Source of the DNA: an uncultured Micrococcales bacterium
GTDB lineage: Bacteria; Actinomycetota; Actinomycetes; Actinomycetales; Microbacteriaceae
DNA: 13,039 nucleotides
Direction of reading: 5' to 3'
Assembly (NCBI GenBank): GCA_903853515.1
Contig: CAINTU010000095.1
Location: forward strand, 1-13,039
The notes under the pieces were generated by a model, which saw only the letters and a program-made list of their open reading frames with translations, made no database searches and had not been told where the DNA came from. This document shows, one piece after another, positions 6,159 to 12,241 of this stretch (position 1 is its first letter; each line of letters begins with the position of its first letter). A program made the translations under genes and the position numbers.

Positions 6159-7289
6159 ATGGAAGACCAAAAAGACACCGACGCTGTAACCAAAGGTGCG
6201 ACCAAAGCTGCAGCCAAAGCTGCCACCAAAGGTGCGACCGAAGCTGTTGAAACCAGCGCACCGAGCGCAGAGCCTAAGGGCGCAAAAACAGGCATCCTTG
6301 AAAAAATCAAAGCCGCACCTAAACGCACCAAACTAATCGCCGCAGGTGTGGCGGCTGTAGTAGTTGTCTCTGGCGGCGTTGCCTCTTATGCGGCGCTGCA
6401 AACCCCAGACGCGGTGGTGGCGCAGGCGATTGTTTCGCTAGTGACCACACAAAACCCTAGCTATGAACTCGACCTTGGCGGCAATGCATCTGGCCTAGAT
6501 GGCACGATAAAACTTTTCACTTATTCTTCAGATCACGGCACGGCACTTGAACTCAAAGTCAACGGCAAAGTTGTCGGTCAAGATGCAGCCGCAACTCTGA
6601 ACGTTGTCGAAGACAAAAATGGCGACACCTATTTGAACTTGGCTGATTTCTCGAGCCTCGCAAAATTGATCACAGAGCTGGGATACCTGCCAGCACCAGC
6701 CGTCGACGCGCTAACCACTGAGCTGACCGGCACCTGGGTGAAAATCAGTGCAGCCGACCTTGGTCAGCAGGCATCCGCACTAGGTTCGGTCGGCAACTGC
6801 CTCACGTCAACCCAAGCCAACCAAATCGGCGCTGACCTGCAAAGCAATCTGCGCAATAACTTCTTTGTGACTGTCAAAAAAGAGTTGCCAAAGCAAGATG
6901 GCAACCGCGTATTTTTGCTGACGCTAAGCGCAGACAAGTTGCGTTCATTCTTGACTTCATTCAAGACCTCTAAAGGATTCACTGCACTGCAAAAATGTGA
7001 GCCTGGCCTCGAAATTTCTGATGCCTCAATCAAAGACATCAACCAAGCACAGATCGACAAAGCTTTTGCAACGGCTGGCGTCACCATCAAGTTGTCGGCA
7101 ACAGGCGACAACAAATTCGCCAAGTTAGATTTCAATGTCAAGGATTCCTCAACCGGCCAAACCATAAATCTAACTCTCAAGGCCAACGGCTCGCATCCCG
7201 AGAAGGTTGTCATTCCCACCAAATCGATCAGCTTTCAAGAGCTAGTCACAACTCTCTATGCATCAATCCTGGGTGGCACTACGAACTAG
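6159..7289 (+). CDS. Membrane-anchored protein with basic repeat tail and large extracytoplasmic domain
   Basis: I do not recognise a precise family for this 376-residue protein. Residues 11-30 are built of four-residue steps of the type TKGA/TKAA, giving a positively charged, Ala/Lys-rich tail. After a second basic stretch (about 49-58) comes one hydrophobic helix (about 59-80) with the charge pattern of a signal anchor: tail inside, the remaining roughly 295 residues outside. The outer part alternates beta-strand-like segments (SYELDLGGNASGL, TALELKVNGKVVG, TYLNLADF, GTWVKISA, VFLLTLSADKL, LKLDFNV-like) and has two cysteines, 214 and 280, that could form a disulfide. This layout recalls LppX/LprG- or DUF6612-like lipid-carrier folds, but that is a guess. 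The ATG at 6159 has GGGGGT upstream. A GATACT at 6120-6125 may be its -10. It is transcribed divergently from ffs. Confidence 0.85.
   Translation: MEDQKDTDAVTKGATKAAAKAATKGATEAVETSAPSAEPKGAKTGILEKIKAAPKRTKLIAAGVAAVVVVSGGVASYAALQTPDAVVAQAIVSLVTTQNPSYELDLGGNASGLDGTIKLFTYSSDHGTALELKVNGKVVGQDAAATLNVVEDKNGDTYLNLADFSSLAKLITELGYLPAPAVDALTTELTGTWVKISAADLGQQASALGSVGNCLTSTQANQIGADLQSNLRNNFFVTVKKELPKQDGNRVFLLTLSADKLRSFLTSFKTSKGFTALQKCEPGLEISDASIKDINQAQIDKAFATAGVTIKLSATGDNKFAKLDFNVKDSSTGQTINLTLKANGSHPEKVVIPTKSISFQELVTTLYASILGGTTN
6189..6248 (+). repeat. Five 12-bp tandem repeats encoding a basic TKGA/TKAA tail
   Basis: Five 12-bp units with the core ACCAAAGGTGCG run without gaps through the start of the membrane-anchored protein gene. 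Units 1 and 4 are identical; the last has drifted (ACCGAAGCTGTT). They encode Thr/Ala-Lys/Glu-Gly/Ala-Ala/Val steps, a histone-H1-like composition. Confidence 0.85.
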
Positions 7290-7349
7290 CCGACTCAGCT
7301 AAGTTGAGCGTCAACTAAACTTGGGCTGTGCCAGCAAGACCGGCACGCA

Positions 7350-7434
7350 GGAGAATTCGCCTAGTGGCCTATGGCGCGCGCTTGGAAAGCGCGTTGGGTG
7401 CAAGCCCTCGGGGGTTCGAATCCCCCATTCTCCG
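7350..7434 (+). tRNA. tRNA-Ser (anticodon GGA)
   Basis: The 85-base sequence folds into a class II tRNA. The acceptor stem GGAGAAT pairs with ATTCTCC, and the discriminator base is G, as in serine tRNAs. The anticodon stem GCGCG-type arms enclose the loop TTGGAAA with anticodon GGA (reads UCC and UCU), there is a long variable arm (about 7395-7409), and the T arm is GGGGG-TTCGAAT-CCCCC. The 3' CCA is not encoded. A small hairpin, GTGCC/GGCAC, lies just before the 5' end (about 7328-7346). tRNA-Ser(GGA) near ffs and dnaX is a common actinobacterial arrangement. Confidence 0.97.
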
Positions 7435-7461
7435 CTCTACTGAATACAGAAAAGGGAGGCT

Positions 7462-7474
7462 CATGTGAACCACA
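7462..7474. repeat. Short inverted repeat between tRNA-Ser and the GyrI-like gene
   Basis: ATGTG-AAC-CACAT forms a five-pair hairpin between the converging transcripts. A run of seven T follows 16 bases later on the + strand, and CCCTTTT follows on the minus strand. It may be a weak terminator in either direction, but arms and spacing are poor. Confidence 0.25.
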
Positions 7475-7524
7475 TTAGCAAGGTGTCAGATTTTTTTGAT
7501 TGGCTGCCTAAGAACAGTCTTTAA
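7465..7524 (+). CDS. Possible 19-codon small ORF with strong ribosome binding site after tRNA-Ser
   Basis: A very good Shine-Dalgarno sequence, AAAGGGAGG at 7451-7459, is followed five bases later by GTG and an open frame of 19 codons, beginning MNHISKVSDFFDWLP if the GTG is read as Met, and ending at TAA. An overlapping ATG at 7463 is followed at once by TGA, a start-stop. The ORF ends antisense inside the 3' end of the convergent GyrI-like gene. It could be a leader peptide, a remnant of a longer gene once present behind the tRNA, or chance. There is no homology evidence, so confidence is low. Confidence 0.3.
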   Translation: MNHISKVSDFFDWLPKNSL

Positions 7525-8100
7525 TTTTGCGGCCACGGTCTTGCGCGGGTCACTCAGATAGATTTCGTGATGTTTTATCGTCGGTTCATAACCGTTCTGC
7601 GGTAGCCACTCATTATGCAGTTCAAGCAGGGTCGGGGTTTCATCGTCATATGATCCGATGTGCATTCGTTGAACGCACAAGCCCTCGGTCAGCGATTCAA
7701 ATCGCAACCTGTCAACCTTGAGCGCGGGCTTCTTAGCTGCAACCGTCTTTATAGCTTGTTTCACATTGGCTCGCTCTAGCCATTCTGGCACCCGAATCAT
7801 CATGGTGTATTGCCAAGCTGCCTTGTCGCGACGAATAAACGAAGTCATATCGTCAGACCACCATAAACCTTCAAGAGGAGGCACCACGTAGTCTTTGTCG
7901 AGTTCTCTCTTGCTAAAGAATTTGAGTGCATAAGAAACTGCATAGAGCGCCTCGATTGCCTCGACATATTCTTGCGAAATGTTGGGGTCACCTTTGCCAT
8001 CGATCATCACAAAATTCATTTTGGGCACCTTGATTTGGCTGAATTTGTTGGCGACAGGCAAATACAGTTCCTTTTGAACCTTTTTAAAATCTATGGTCAT
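7486..8100 (-). CDS. GyrI-like domain protein (small-molecule-binding), larger type
   Basis: This 204-residue protein carries the hallmarks of the GyrI-like small-molecule-binding proteins of the Listeria Lin2189 type. These are DFKKVQKELYLP at 4-15, VPKMNFVMIDGKGDPN at 25-40, VVPPLEGLWW at 72-81, then the second half with HNEWLPQNGYEPTIKHHEIYLSDPRKT at about 162-188. The fold is the ligand-binding domain also found behind DNA-binding domains of MerR/AraC-type regulators, but no DNA-binding part is present. In the family the role is binding, and in some members hydrolysis, of small hydrophobic or toxic compounds; the ligand here is unknown. The ATG at 8100 is preferred over upstream starts because it lies 7 bp after the previous stop and begins the conserved domain. 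It is the last gene of a three-gene cluster. Confidence 0.88.
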   Translation of the reverse strand: MTIDFKKVQKELYLPVANKFSQIKVPKMNFVMIDGKGDPNISQEYVEAIEALYAVSYALKFFSKRELDKDYVVPPLEGLWWSDDMTSFIRRDKAAWQYTMMIRVPEWLERANVKQAIKTVAAKKPALKVDRLRFESLTEGLCVQRMHIGSYDDETPTLLELHNEWLPQNGYEPTIKHHEIYLSDPRKTVAAKLKTVLRQPIKKI

Positions 8101-8107
8101 ACCCGTG

Positions 8108-8599
8108 TCAATCTCTTGCTCTTGAGCCCGCAAAAATCGGTGCAGCTATTACAACTTTTGAAACTTCACCGACCTGCAGATAAATCTCGAGGTCTATGCC
8201 TTGTCTTCTTGTTATTGAAGCCTCGTTAGGCAGCTTTGAATAAAAATCTACGACAGTTGCTGGCAAAGAAGACATCGGCCCGATATGAGTGACCTGAGCA
8301 TATTTGCCTGTCTCGAGCTCAAGAAGTTCTAGGCCTGCCAAATCTTTTGGCACTTCGTCAATCTCGTACCCGGCAAAATAGGTCATCTCGCCTATTTGGC
8401 CGCCTGAGACCGGCCACATAGCGCCGATACCAATTGGGTTGGTATCTTCTAACTCAGGTCGAGCGAAAAACAACTGAGAAACCCGGCCCCACAAAGGGCC
8501 GATTATTTGTGGTCCATTTGCCCCAACATGAGTCGCGCCGATGAAGTTTGCGCTAAGGCCCAATAGTTTTCGCGCTGGTTGTTGCGAGATCTCAATCAT
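8108..8599 (-). CDS. GyrI-like / AraC effector-binding domain protein, smaller type
   Basis: These 163 residues form a stand-alone effector-binding domain of the AraC_E_bind/GyrI superfamily. It opens with EISQQPARKLLGLSANF, has the central MTYFAGYEI (72-80), and contains the family core YAQVTHIGPMSSLPATVVDFY (about 100-120). The usual WLPxSGYE segment is altered to KLPNEAS, followed by an acidic strand GIDLEIYL (134-141) with the glutamate that lines the pocket in relatives. No DNA-binding helix-turn-helix is present. The ATG at 8599 follows the TPR gene by 11 bp and its stop lies 7 bp before the second GyrI-like gene, so the three are probably one transcript. Confidence 0.87.
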   Translation of the reverse strand: MIEISQQPARKLLGLSANFIGATHVGANGPQIIGPLWGRVSQLFFARPELEDTNPIGIGAMWPVSGGQIGEMTYFAGYEIDEVPKDLAGLELLELETGKYAQVTHIGPMSSLPATVVDFYSKLPNEASITRRQGIDLEIYLQVGEVSKVVIAAPIFAGSRARD

Positions 8600-8610
8600 G
8601 ATTAAAAATG

Positions 8611-9342
8611 CTACTTCTGGTTGCTCGCCTGCAGAAGATCGAGTTCAGCATTCACATATTGATCACTCTTGCCGGCGGCCGACAGTTCAGCTTTTAGGGC
8701 AGTCATGTGTTCGAGAGCACTCTCGAGGTGACCTTGGTTTCGCATGGCCCAACCGACCATGTATTTAGCGATGAAGATTCTCTCGACATCACCAACTTCA
8801 AGCTGTGCTGCTAACGCTGTGTCGAAAGCCTCGCGAGCGAGATGCCACTCACCTGCATCACCATAAGCAACACCAAGATTGTTATAGAGCGAACCAAGCC
8901 ACTTTCGAGCAGCCGGTTGCTCACTTGCCAAAGCTTCGGCAATCGCCTTTTTGGTCATGACTATATGCTCTTCGCCCTTTAGACAAAGAGCAAGCATATG
9001 CAAGGCATCGATTCTCAACGCATCGAGTCCTTGCGTCATTGAAAGCTTGCTGGCGATCTCAAAGTACCCGAATGCCAATGAAGTCTTTGCATCTGATCTA
9101 TACAACCTGCCGCGTTCGATTGCCGACCAGGCTAAGAGTTCGTCGGTCGCCTCTGTTTCGTCAACGTCATCTAGCAACTCATGCCCTGCGTTGAAATCAC
9201 CACTCAGGCCCAAGGCACGCGCTAGTTGTGTTTGCCAGAGAGCTTGCTCTATTGGGTCAGCGGCCTGGGCAGCAAGGTTTCTGAAACGCTCGGCAGATGC
9301 GGCAGGGTTATCAAACATCCACTGCGGTTTTGGATCAAACAC
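8611..9342 (-). CDS. Tetratricopeptide-repeat protein
   Basis: The 243-residue protein is almost entirely helical, with repeats of TPR type. The clearest are ALWQTQLARALGLSGDFNAG at about 34-53, SLYNNLGVAYGDAGEWHLAR at 151-170 with the following AFDTALAAQLEVGD, and YMVGWAMRNQGHLESALEHM at 194-213. There is no signal peptide, so it is probably a cytoplasmic adaptor that binds proteins or peptides. The GTG at 9342 is the first start and may be leaderless, with TAGCCT six bases upstream; an ATG at codon 9 (9318) is the alternative, and neither has a ribosome binding site. It heads the cluster with the two GyrI-like genes. Similar helical TPR stretches occur in multi-domain regulators, and this could be a split-off part, but nothing proves it. 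Confidence 0.82.
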   Translation of the reverse strand: MFDPKPQWMFDNPAASAERFRNLAAQAADPIEQALWQTQLARALGLSGDFNAGHELLDDVDETEATDELLAWSAIERGRLYRSDAKTSLAFGYFEIASKLSMTQGLDALRIDALHMLALCLKGEEHIVMTKKAIAEALASEQPAARKWLGSLYNNLGVAYGDAGEWHLAREAFDTALAAQLEVGDVERIFIAKYMVGWAMRNQGHLESALEHMTALKAELSAAGKSDQYVNAELDLLQASNQK

Positions 9343-9348
9343 AACTAA

Positions 9349-9354
9349 AGGCTA
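9349..9354 (-). promoter_or_regulatory. Possible leaderless promoter of the TPR-GyrI-GyrI cluster
   Basis: TAGCCT on the minus strand ends exactly six bases before the GTG start of the TPR gene, the spacing expected for a -10 box of a leaderless mRNA. The toxin-antitoxin promoter in this window has the same spacing. No good -35 is visible. Confidence 0.35.
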
Positions 9355-9412
9355 GCAACAGCTCCAAGTTGCGCGCTATCGCTAGCCTCTAGAAATTTAT
9401 GCCTGAACTCGC

Positions 9413-9793
9413 TTAGCTGAGCGAGTTGAGTGCGTTGTTGGTCTCTTCGTCTGGTGAGAAGACGTGCATGTAGTGAATTTTGCCGTCGATAACTTTGTAA
9501 ACCCATACTGAATCGACATCTTTAATCTCACCGTTGACGTTCATGTCGTGGTTCACTTCGCGCACAGCAATCACAGAGCCGGTTGTGAACTGGTCGGCAA
9601 GTTCTATTTTTAGCTGAGCCTGCTCATTGAAAATTGGGGTATAGAAAGCGTGCAACTGCTCGGTGCCTTTGGCCAGCACTTCGCCGTCGTCTTTCATGAT
9701 CACACAATCAGGCGAAAGCAATGCCAGAAAACCATCAAGGTCTTTGCTCTCTAAAAGTGAAATAGCTTTTTCAAGTACGTGCATCGAACTCAT
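9413..9793 (-). CDS. SnoaL-like / NTF2-fold protein
   Basis: The 126-residue protein has the pattern of the SnoaL-like NTF2 fold. A first helix pair (VLEKAISLLESKDLDGFLALL) is followed by the strand CVIMKDDGEVLAKGTEQLHAFY, then strands with IAVREVNHDMNVNG, DSVWVYKVIDGKI and the final HYMHVFSPD. Such small cone-shaped proteins are isomerases, dehydratases or ligand carriers; the substrate cannot be predicted. The ATG at 9793 is chosen because GAAAGG lies seven bases upstream; the longer frame to 9853 has an unlikely N-terminus. It stands alone between the TPR cluster and the divergent toxin-antitoxin pair. A GGTCAA/GATATC pair upstream may be its promoter. Confidence 0.85.
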   Translation of the reverse strand: MSSMHVLEKAISLLESKDLDGFLALLSPDCVIMKDDGEVLAKGTEQLHAFYTPIFNEQAQLKIELADQFTTGSVIAVREVNHDMNVNGEIKDVDSVWVYKVIDGKIHYMHVFSPDEETNNALNSLS

Positions 9794-9814
9794 TTTGAAA
9801 CCTTTCGAAAAGTG

Positions 9815-9844
9815 GATATCTGGGTGAAGCGGATGTTTGGTCAA
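9815..9844 (-). promoter_or_regulatory. Possible promoter of the SnoaL-like gene
   Basis: On the minus strand TTGACC (9839-9844) and GATATC (9815-9820) are separated by 18 bp. The -35 is close to consensus, the -10 only moderately. Transcription would start about 15 bases before the start codon, leaving room for the GAAAGG ribosome binding site. Confidence 0.35.
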
Positions 9845-9934
9845 GTGTGGCACCCTGAATCGCGCAAAGATGATGAGTTATGTAACTTTTAGCGAACGTT
9901 CACCTCGAGCGCCTAGAAGCGCAGGTATTGGGTG

Positions 9935-9961
9935 TTGCATCTATTGGCTAAGTGCTACACT
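9935..9961 (+). promoter_or_regulatory. Leaderless promoter of the antitoxin gene with dyad over the -10
   Basis: TTGCAT (9935-9940) and TACACT (9956-9961), 15 bp apart, precede the ATG at 9968. Only six bases separate the -10 from the start codon, so the mRNA would begin at or next to the A of ATG. The -10 sits in an inverted repeat AGTG-CTA-CACT (9951-9961). A direct repeat TATTGG occurs at 9926-9931 and 9942-9947. Antitoxin binding here would block the promoter, the usual autoregulation of such pairs; this is inference. Confidence 0.55.
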
Positions 9962-9967
9962 CTCATC

Positions 9968-10237
9968 ATGCCAACAGCAAGAGCCAGACACATGATCACC
10001 GAAAGTGAGCCAATCGCCCGAGCACTTGATGCGGCGGCAAGCCTGTGGCCAGAAGCGGCTGATAATCGCACTGAACTTCTGCGCAAGATATTGGCCGAGG
10101 GGCTCAATGTGGTCAACAACAAGGCTGCCGATCAATCTGCCGCCAGGCTGGCAGCCATTGAGAAACTTGTTTCAATCAGCCGAGGCATGTGGCCGGCAGA
10201 TTTCGACGAGCAGCGAAAGAGCGAATGGGCGGAATAG
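9968..10237 (+). CDS. VapB-like antitoxin of a PIN toxin-antitoxin pair
   Basis: The 89-residue protein begins MPTARARHMITESEPIARAL and continues with ALDAAASLWPEAADNRTELL, a pattern common in actinobacterial antitoxins that pair with PIN toxins and bind DNA through a ribbon-helix-helix-like N-terminal domain. The C-terminal third (GMWPADFDEQRKSEWAE) is acidic and aromatic, as expected of the segment that wraps the toxin. I chose the ATG at 9968, not the upstream in-frame start, because the conserved part begins there and a -10 box ends six bases earlier. The stop overlaps the toxin start by 13 bp. The antitoxin family name is not certain; its role follows mainly from the partner gene. Confidence 0.82.
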   Translation: MPTARARHMITESEPIARALDAAASLWPEAADNRTELLRKILAEGLNVVNNKAADQSAARLAAIEKLVSISRGMWPADFDEQRKSEWAE

Positions 10238-10620
10238 TTTTTGATGCCAACGTTGTGATCGCGCTTCTCGATTCGACGCACGTTCGCCACGATGATGCAA
10301 TGCGGTTTTATGTCAACTGCGCGGCAGAGCCACTCTATTTATCTGCCCTGACATATGCAGAGATTTTGGCATTACCCGCAAAGGCCAACAAGCACAAAGC
10401 CTTCGCTGAAAATCTAAAATCGGCCGGCTTCGAAGTCGTCGCCTTATCTGCCGAGTCTGCTATTGCACTTGCTAAATGTCGCGCCGACAGTCAACTTAAG
10501 ATGCCTGACGCCTGTGTGCTTTCGGTTGCCAAATCGCTTGACGCGGCAGTAGTTACTTTAGATTTGCAACTTGTTGCCGCAGCCAAGAAATTTAGGGTGC
10601 CGGTTCTATCGTTGGGCTAG
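10225..10620 (+). CDS. vapC: PIN-domain ribonuclease toxin (VapC-like)
   Basis: The 131 residues form a complete PIN domain. The acidic catalytic set is intact: Asp7 in IVFDANVVIALLD, Glu46 in LTYAEIL, Asp95 in KMPDACVLSVA and Asp113 in VVTLDLQL, which bind Mg2+/Mn2+ in the family. VapC toxins cleave specific RNAs, often initiator tRNA, other tRNAs or the sarcin-ricin loop; the target here is unknown. The start ATG at 10225 lies inside the antitoxin's last codons with AAAGAG just upstream, giving the coupled translation typical of these pairs; an earlier ATG at 10189 would only add residues outside the fold. Its TAG stop shares four bases (CTAG) with the stop of the convergent secreted-protein gene. 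Confidence 0.92.
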   Translation: MGGIVFDANVVIALLDSTHVRHDDAMRFYVNCAAEPLYLSALTYAEILALPAKANKHKAFAENLKSAGFEVVALSAESAIALAKCRADSQLKMPDACVLSVAKSLDAAVVTLDLQLVAAAKKFRVPVLSLG

Positions 10621-12122
10621 CCAACCTTAGCGCTTGACTTGGTGGTGCTGATTGCAGAGCCAGCCGAGTTAGTTGCAGTAACCATCGCTCGAATGTATTT
10701 GCCTTTATCTAGTGCAACTAGCTTGTGGCTCGCTGCAGTCTGACCAGCAATCACGGTGCACTTAGCGCTTGAAACTGGCGCGATCAAAGTTGGCGTCGCA
10801 CTAACAGCCGTGCAGCGATACCAACCGTATTTATAGGTGATAGTTGCGCTGCCACTGAATGTGCCCTTGGTAACTGTGATGGTGCCGCCAACCTTTGGCG
10901 CTGCACTCGAGAGAGTCGCAGGCACAGCGTTGACTGGCTTGGTGCTGCCGCCAGCCGGAGTAACCGAGCCATTCACCGCAATGTTGTCGAAATAATACAC
11001 ATCGGCAGGGTTACTGACGTTGACCTGAAAATCAGGGAACAGCACGACTTTGTCATAAATCGTGCTTGGCGACCAGTCGCTTGATGTTGAGAAGTCGAAC
11101 GACAAGGTGTTCCATCCTTGGTTTGCGCTCTTCAACATTTGAATCATGTTGGTGCCCTGAAAGAGCTGAACAGCAACCGGGCTGTTGGCTTTTGGCGAAT
11201 AAAAGTTGAAAGAAACAATCGGGTGCCCAGCGGTAGTGAAACGCTTAGAGCTCGTGGTGTCGAGAATCGCGTTAAGGCCTGTCCAGGCCATGCCGCTCTT
11301 GGTTAGCGCCAAAGCCTTGCCACCGGTGCCGCCTGCTGGCGCATCAACGATAGCCGCTGAACCGCCGCCGAAAACACCTTGTGGATGATCTGAATTCGCG
11401 ACCGCTGCGTCAAGTGCACCTAGGTCATCGCCGGTCTCAAAGGTCAGCAATGTTGCCGTCGCGGTGTAACTGCCAGAACCGCCACCAGTATTGCCACCGC
11501 CGGTGTTGCCGCCACCTGCACCAGCGCCGCCGTTGCCGCCGCCCGAAGTAGCCGACGCAAAAGTCACATCGTCAAGATAATAAGTTTGACCACTCGTGCT
11601 TGCAGTTGTGGTGGTCACAAAATCAAAGAACACGCTAGCCATGTTGTAGGTGAAAGCCTTGTTGAATGCCCCGGTGCCAGCGCGTTGGTTAGCGAAGTTC
11701 CAGGTGTAGGTGTGCCAACCGACAACGCTCGACTCTGTGGCAAAGGTTTCGACCGACTGCGTGTTATCTGCGCGGTTCTCAACTTTCATCATTAGGTTTA
11801 CGCCAGCCTTAGGGGCGTTGATCTTGCCAGTTACGGTCAAGAAGCCGTCCTTGATTACTGGCTTAGAGGCGTCAGAAACGATTGTGGTGCCGGCCCAAGA
11901 TGCAGTGCCTCGCACTACTTTAAGAACCTGCGATGTGTCGCCGCCGGTGCCAGTCACAACGCTCGAGGCTTGCACCATCGGCTTGTCGTCGAAGTCGATG
12001 TGCAGATAAGAGGTATCGCTGGTCTCAAAAGTGAGAACTAGTTCGCCTGCGGCAAATGCCGGGGTGACGGTTGCGAGAAGAAGTGGTGTGGCTAGGGCAA
12101 TTATTGCGAGTTTGCGAAACAT
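10617..12122 (-). CDS. Secreted protein with two related beta-sandwich (CBM-like) domains and a C-terminal Ig-like domain
   Basis: A signal peptide (MFRKLAII..., cleavage after AFA at about 24) precedes two homologous domains, residues 27-190 and 223-387. Each starts LTFET(S/G)D, has an (A)WxG(T/L) segment and ends Y(L/F)D(D/N)(V/I), typical of carbohydrate-binding-module or galactose-binding-like sandwiches. A Gly/Asn/Thr linker (194-218) separates them. The last domain (about 398-501) resembles the Ig-like repeats of secreted actinobacterial proteins (YKYGWYRC, GKYIRAMVTATNSAGSA) with Cys437 and Cys455. No catalytic domain, sortase motif or membrane anchor is seen, so it is probably released or bound to glycan on the cell surface. 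The ATG at 12122 is supported by GAAAGG upstream; the longer frame to 12161 is unlikely. Glycan binding is inference. Confidence 0.85.
   Translation of the reverse strand: MFRKLAIIALATPLLLATVTPAFAAGELVLTFETSDTSYLHIDFDDKPMVQASSVVTGTGGDTSQVLKVVRGTASWAGTTIVSDASKPVIKDGFLTVTGKINAPKAGVNLMMKVENRADNTQSVETFATESSVVGWHTYTWNFANQRAGTGAFNKAFTYNMASVFFDFVTTTTASTSGQTYYLDDVTFASATSGGGNGGAGAGGGNTGGGNTGGGSGSYTATATLLTFETGDDLGALDAAVANSDHPQGVFGGGSAAIVDAPAGGTGGKALALTKSGMAWTGLNAILDTTSSKRFTTAGHPIVSFNFYSPKANSPVAVQLFQGTNMIQMLKSANQGWNTLSFDFSTSSDWSPSTIYDKVVLFPDFQVNVSNPADVYYFDNIAVNGSVTPAGGSTKPVNAVPATLSSAAPKVGGTITVTKGTFSGSATITYKYGWYRCTAVSATPTLIAPVSSAKCTVIAGQTAASHKLVALDKGKYIRAMVTATNSAGSAISTTKSSAKVG
11478..11550 (-). repeat. 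Low-complexity Gly/Asn/Thr linker coding repeat
   Basis: Imperfect GCC/ACC-rich triplet repeats on the + strand encode the flexible linker GGGNTGGGNTGGG and flanks between the two beta-sandwich domains. The segment is more G+C-rich than its surroundings. Confidence 0.7.
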
Positions 12123-12157
12123 GGTGAAACCTTTCGAGTTTCGACGTTTCGCACAAA

Positions 12158-12167
12158 ACACCGGTGT
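12158..12167. promoter_or_regulatory. Palindrome ACACCGGTGT upstream of the secreted-protein gene
   Basis: A perfect ten-base palindrome lies 36-45 bases upstream of the start codon at 12122, within the 5' leader or core promoter. It could be an operator. TAGTGT farther upstream on the minus strand may be the -10, but no convincing -35 goes with it. Confidence 0.3.
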
Positions 12168-12215
12168 GGTCTAACACTAGCGCTTTGGCCGGCGATGTTG
12201 GCAATTTATTCCGCC

Positions 12216-12241
12216 TGATATCAAATCAAGTGGCATACTTG
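12216..12241. promoter_or_regulatory. Dyads in the divergent promoter region before the 153-residue gene
   Basis: TGATATCA (12216-12223) is a perfect palindrome. CAAGT-GGCAT-ACTTG (12227-12241) is a five-base-arm inverted repeat that encloses CATACT (12234-12239), a plausible -10 for the + strand gene at 12288. No -35 fits at 16-18 bp, which would suit an activator-dependent promoter. These are reading impressions, without statistical support. Confidence 0.35.

Noticed and set aside
5966..6261. Reading frames on both strands across the ffs region
   Set aside because: They cover the SRP RNA gene and its promoter; the RNA fold and conserved bases explain the sequence better.
7328..7346. Hairpin GTGCC/GGCAC as terminator of the membrane-anchored protein gene
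   Set aside because: No T run follows and the tRNA begins three bases later; it may equally be part of the tRNA precursor leader.
7427..7500. tRNA-Ser as an integration site for the accessory genes that follow
   Set aside because: No integrase and no direct repeat of the tRNA 3' end (such as GGGGGTTCGAATCCCCC) was seen in the rest of the window.
11478..11550. G+C-rich triplet repeats as a possible repeat array
   Set aside because: They encode a glycine-rich linker between two domains in frame; there are no spacers of CRISPR type.
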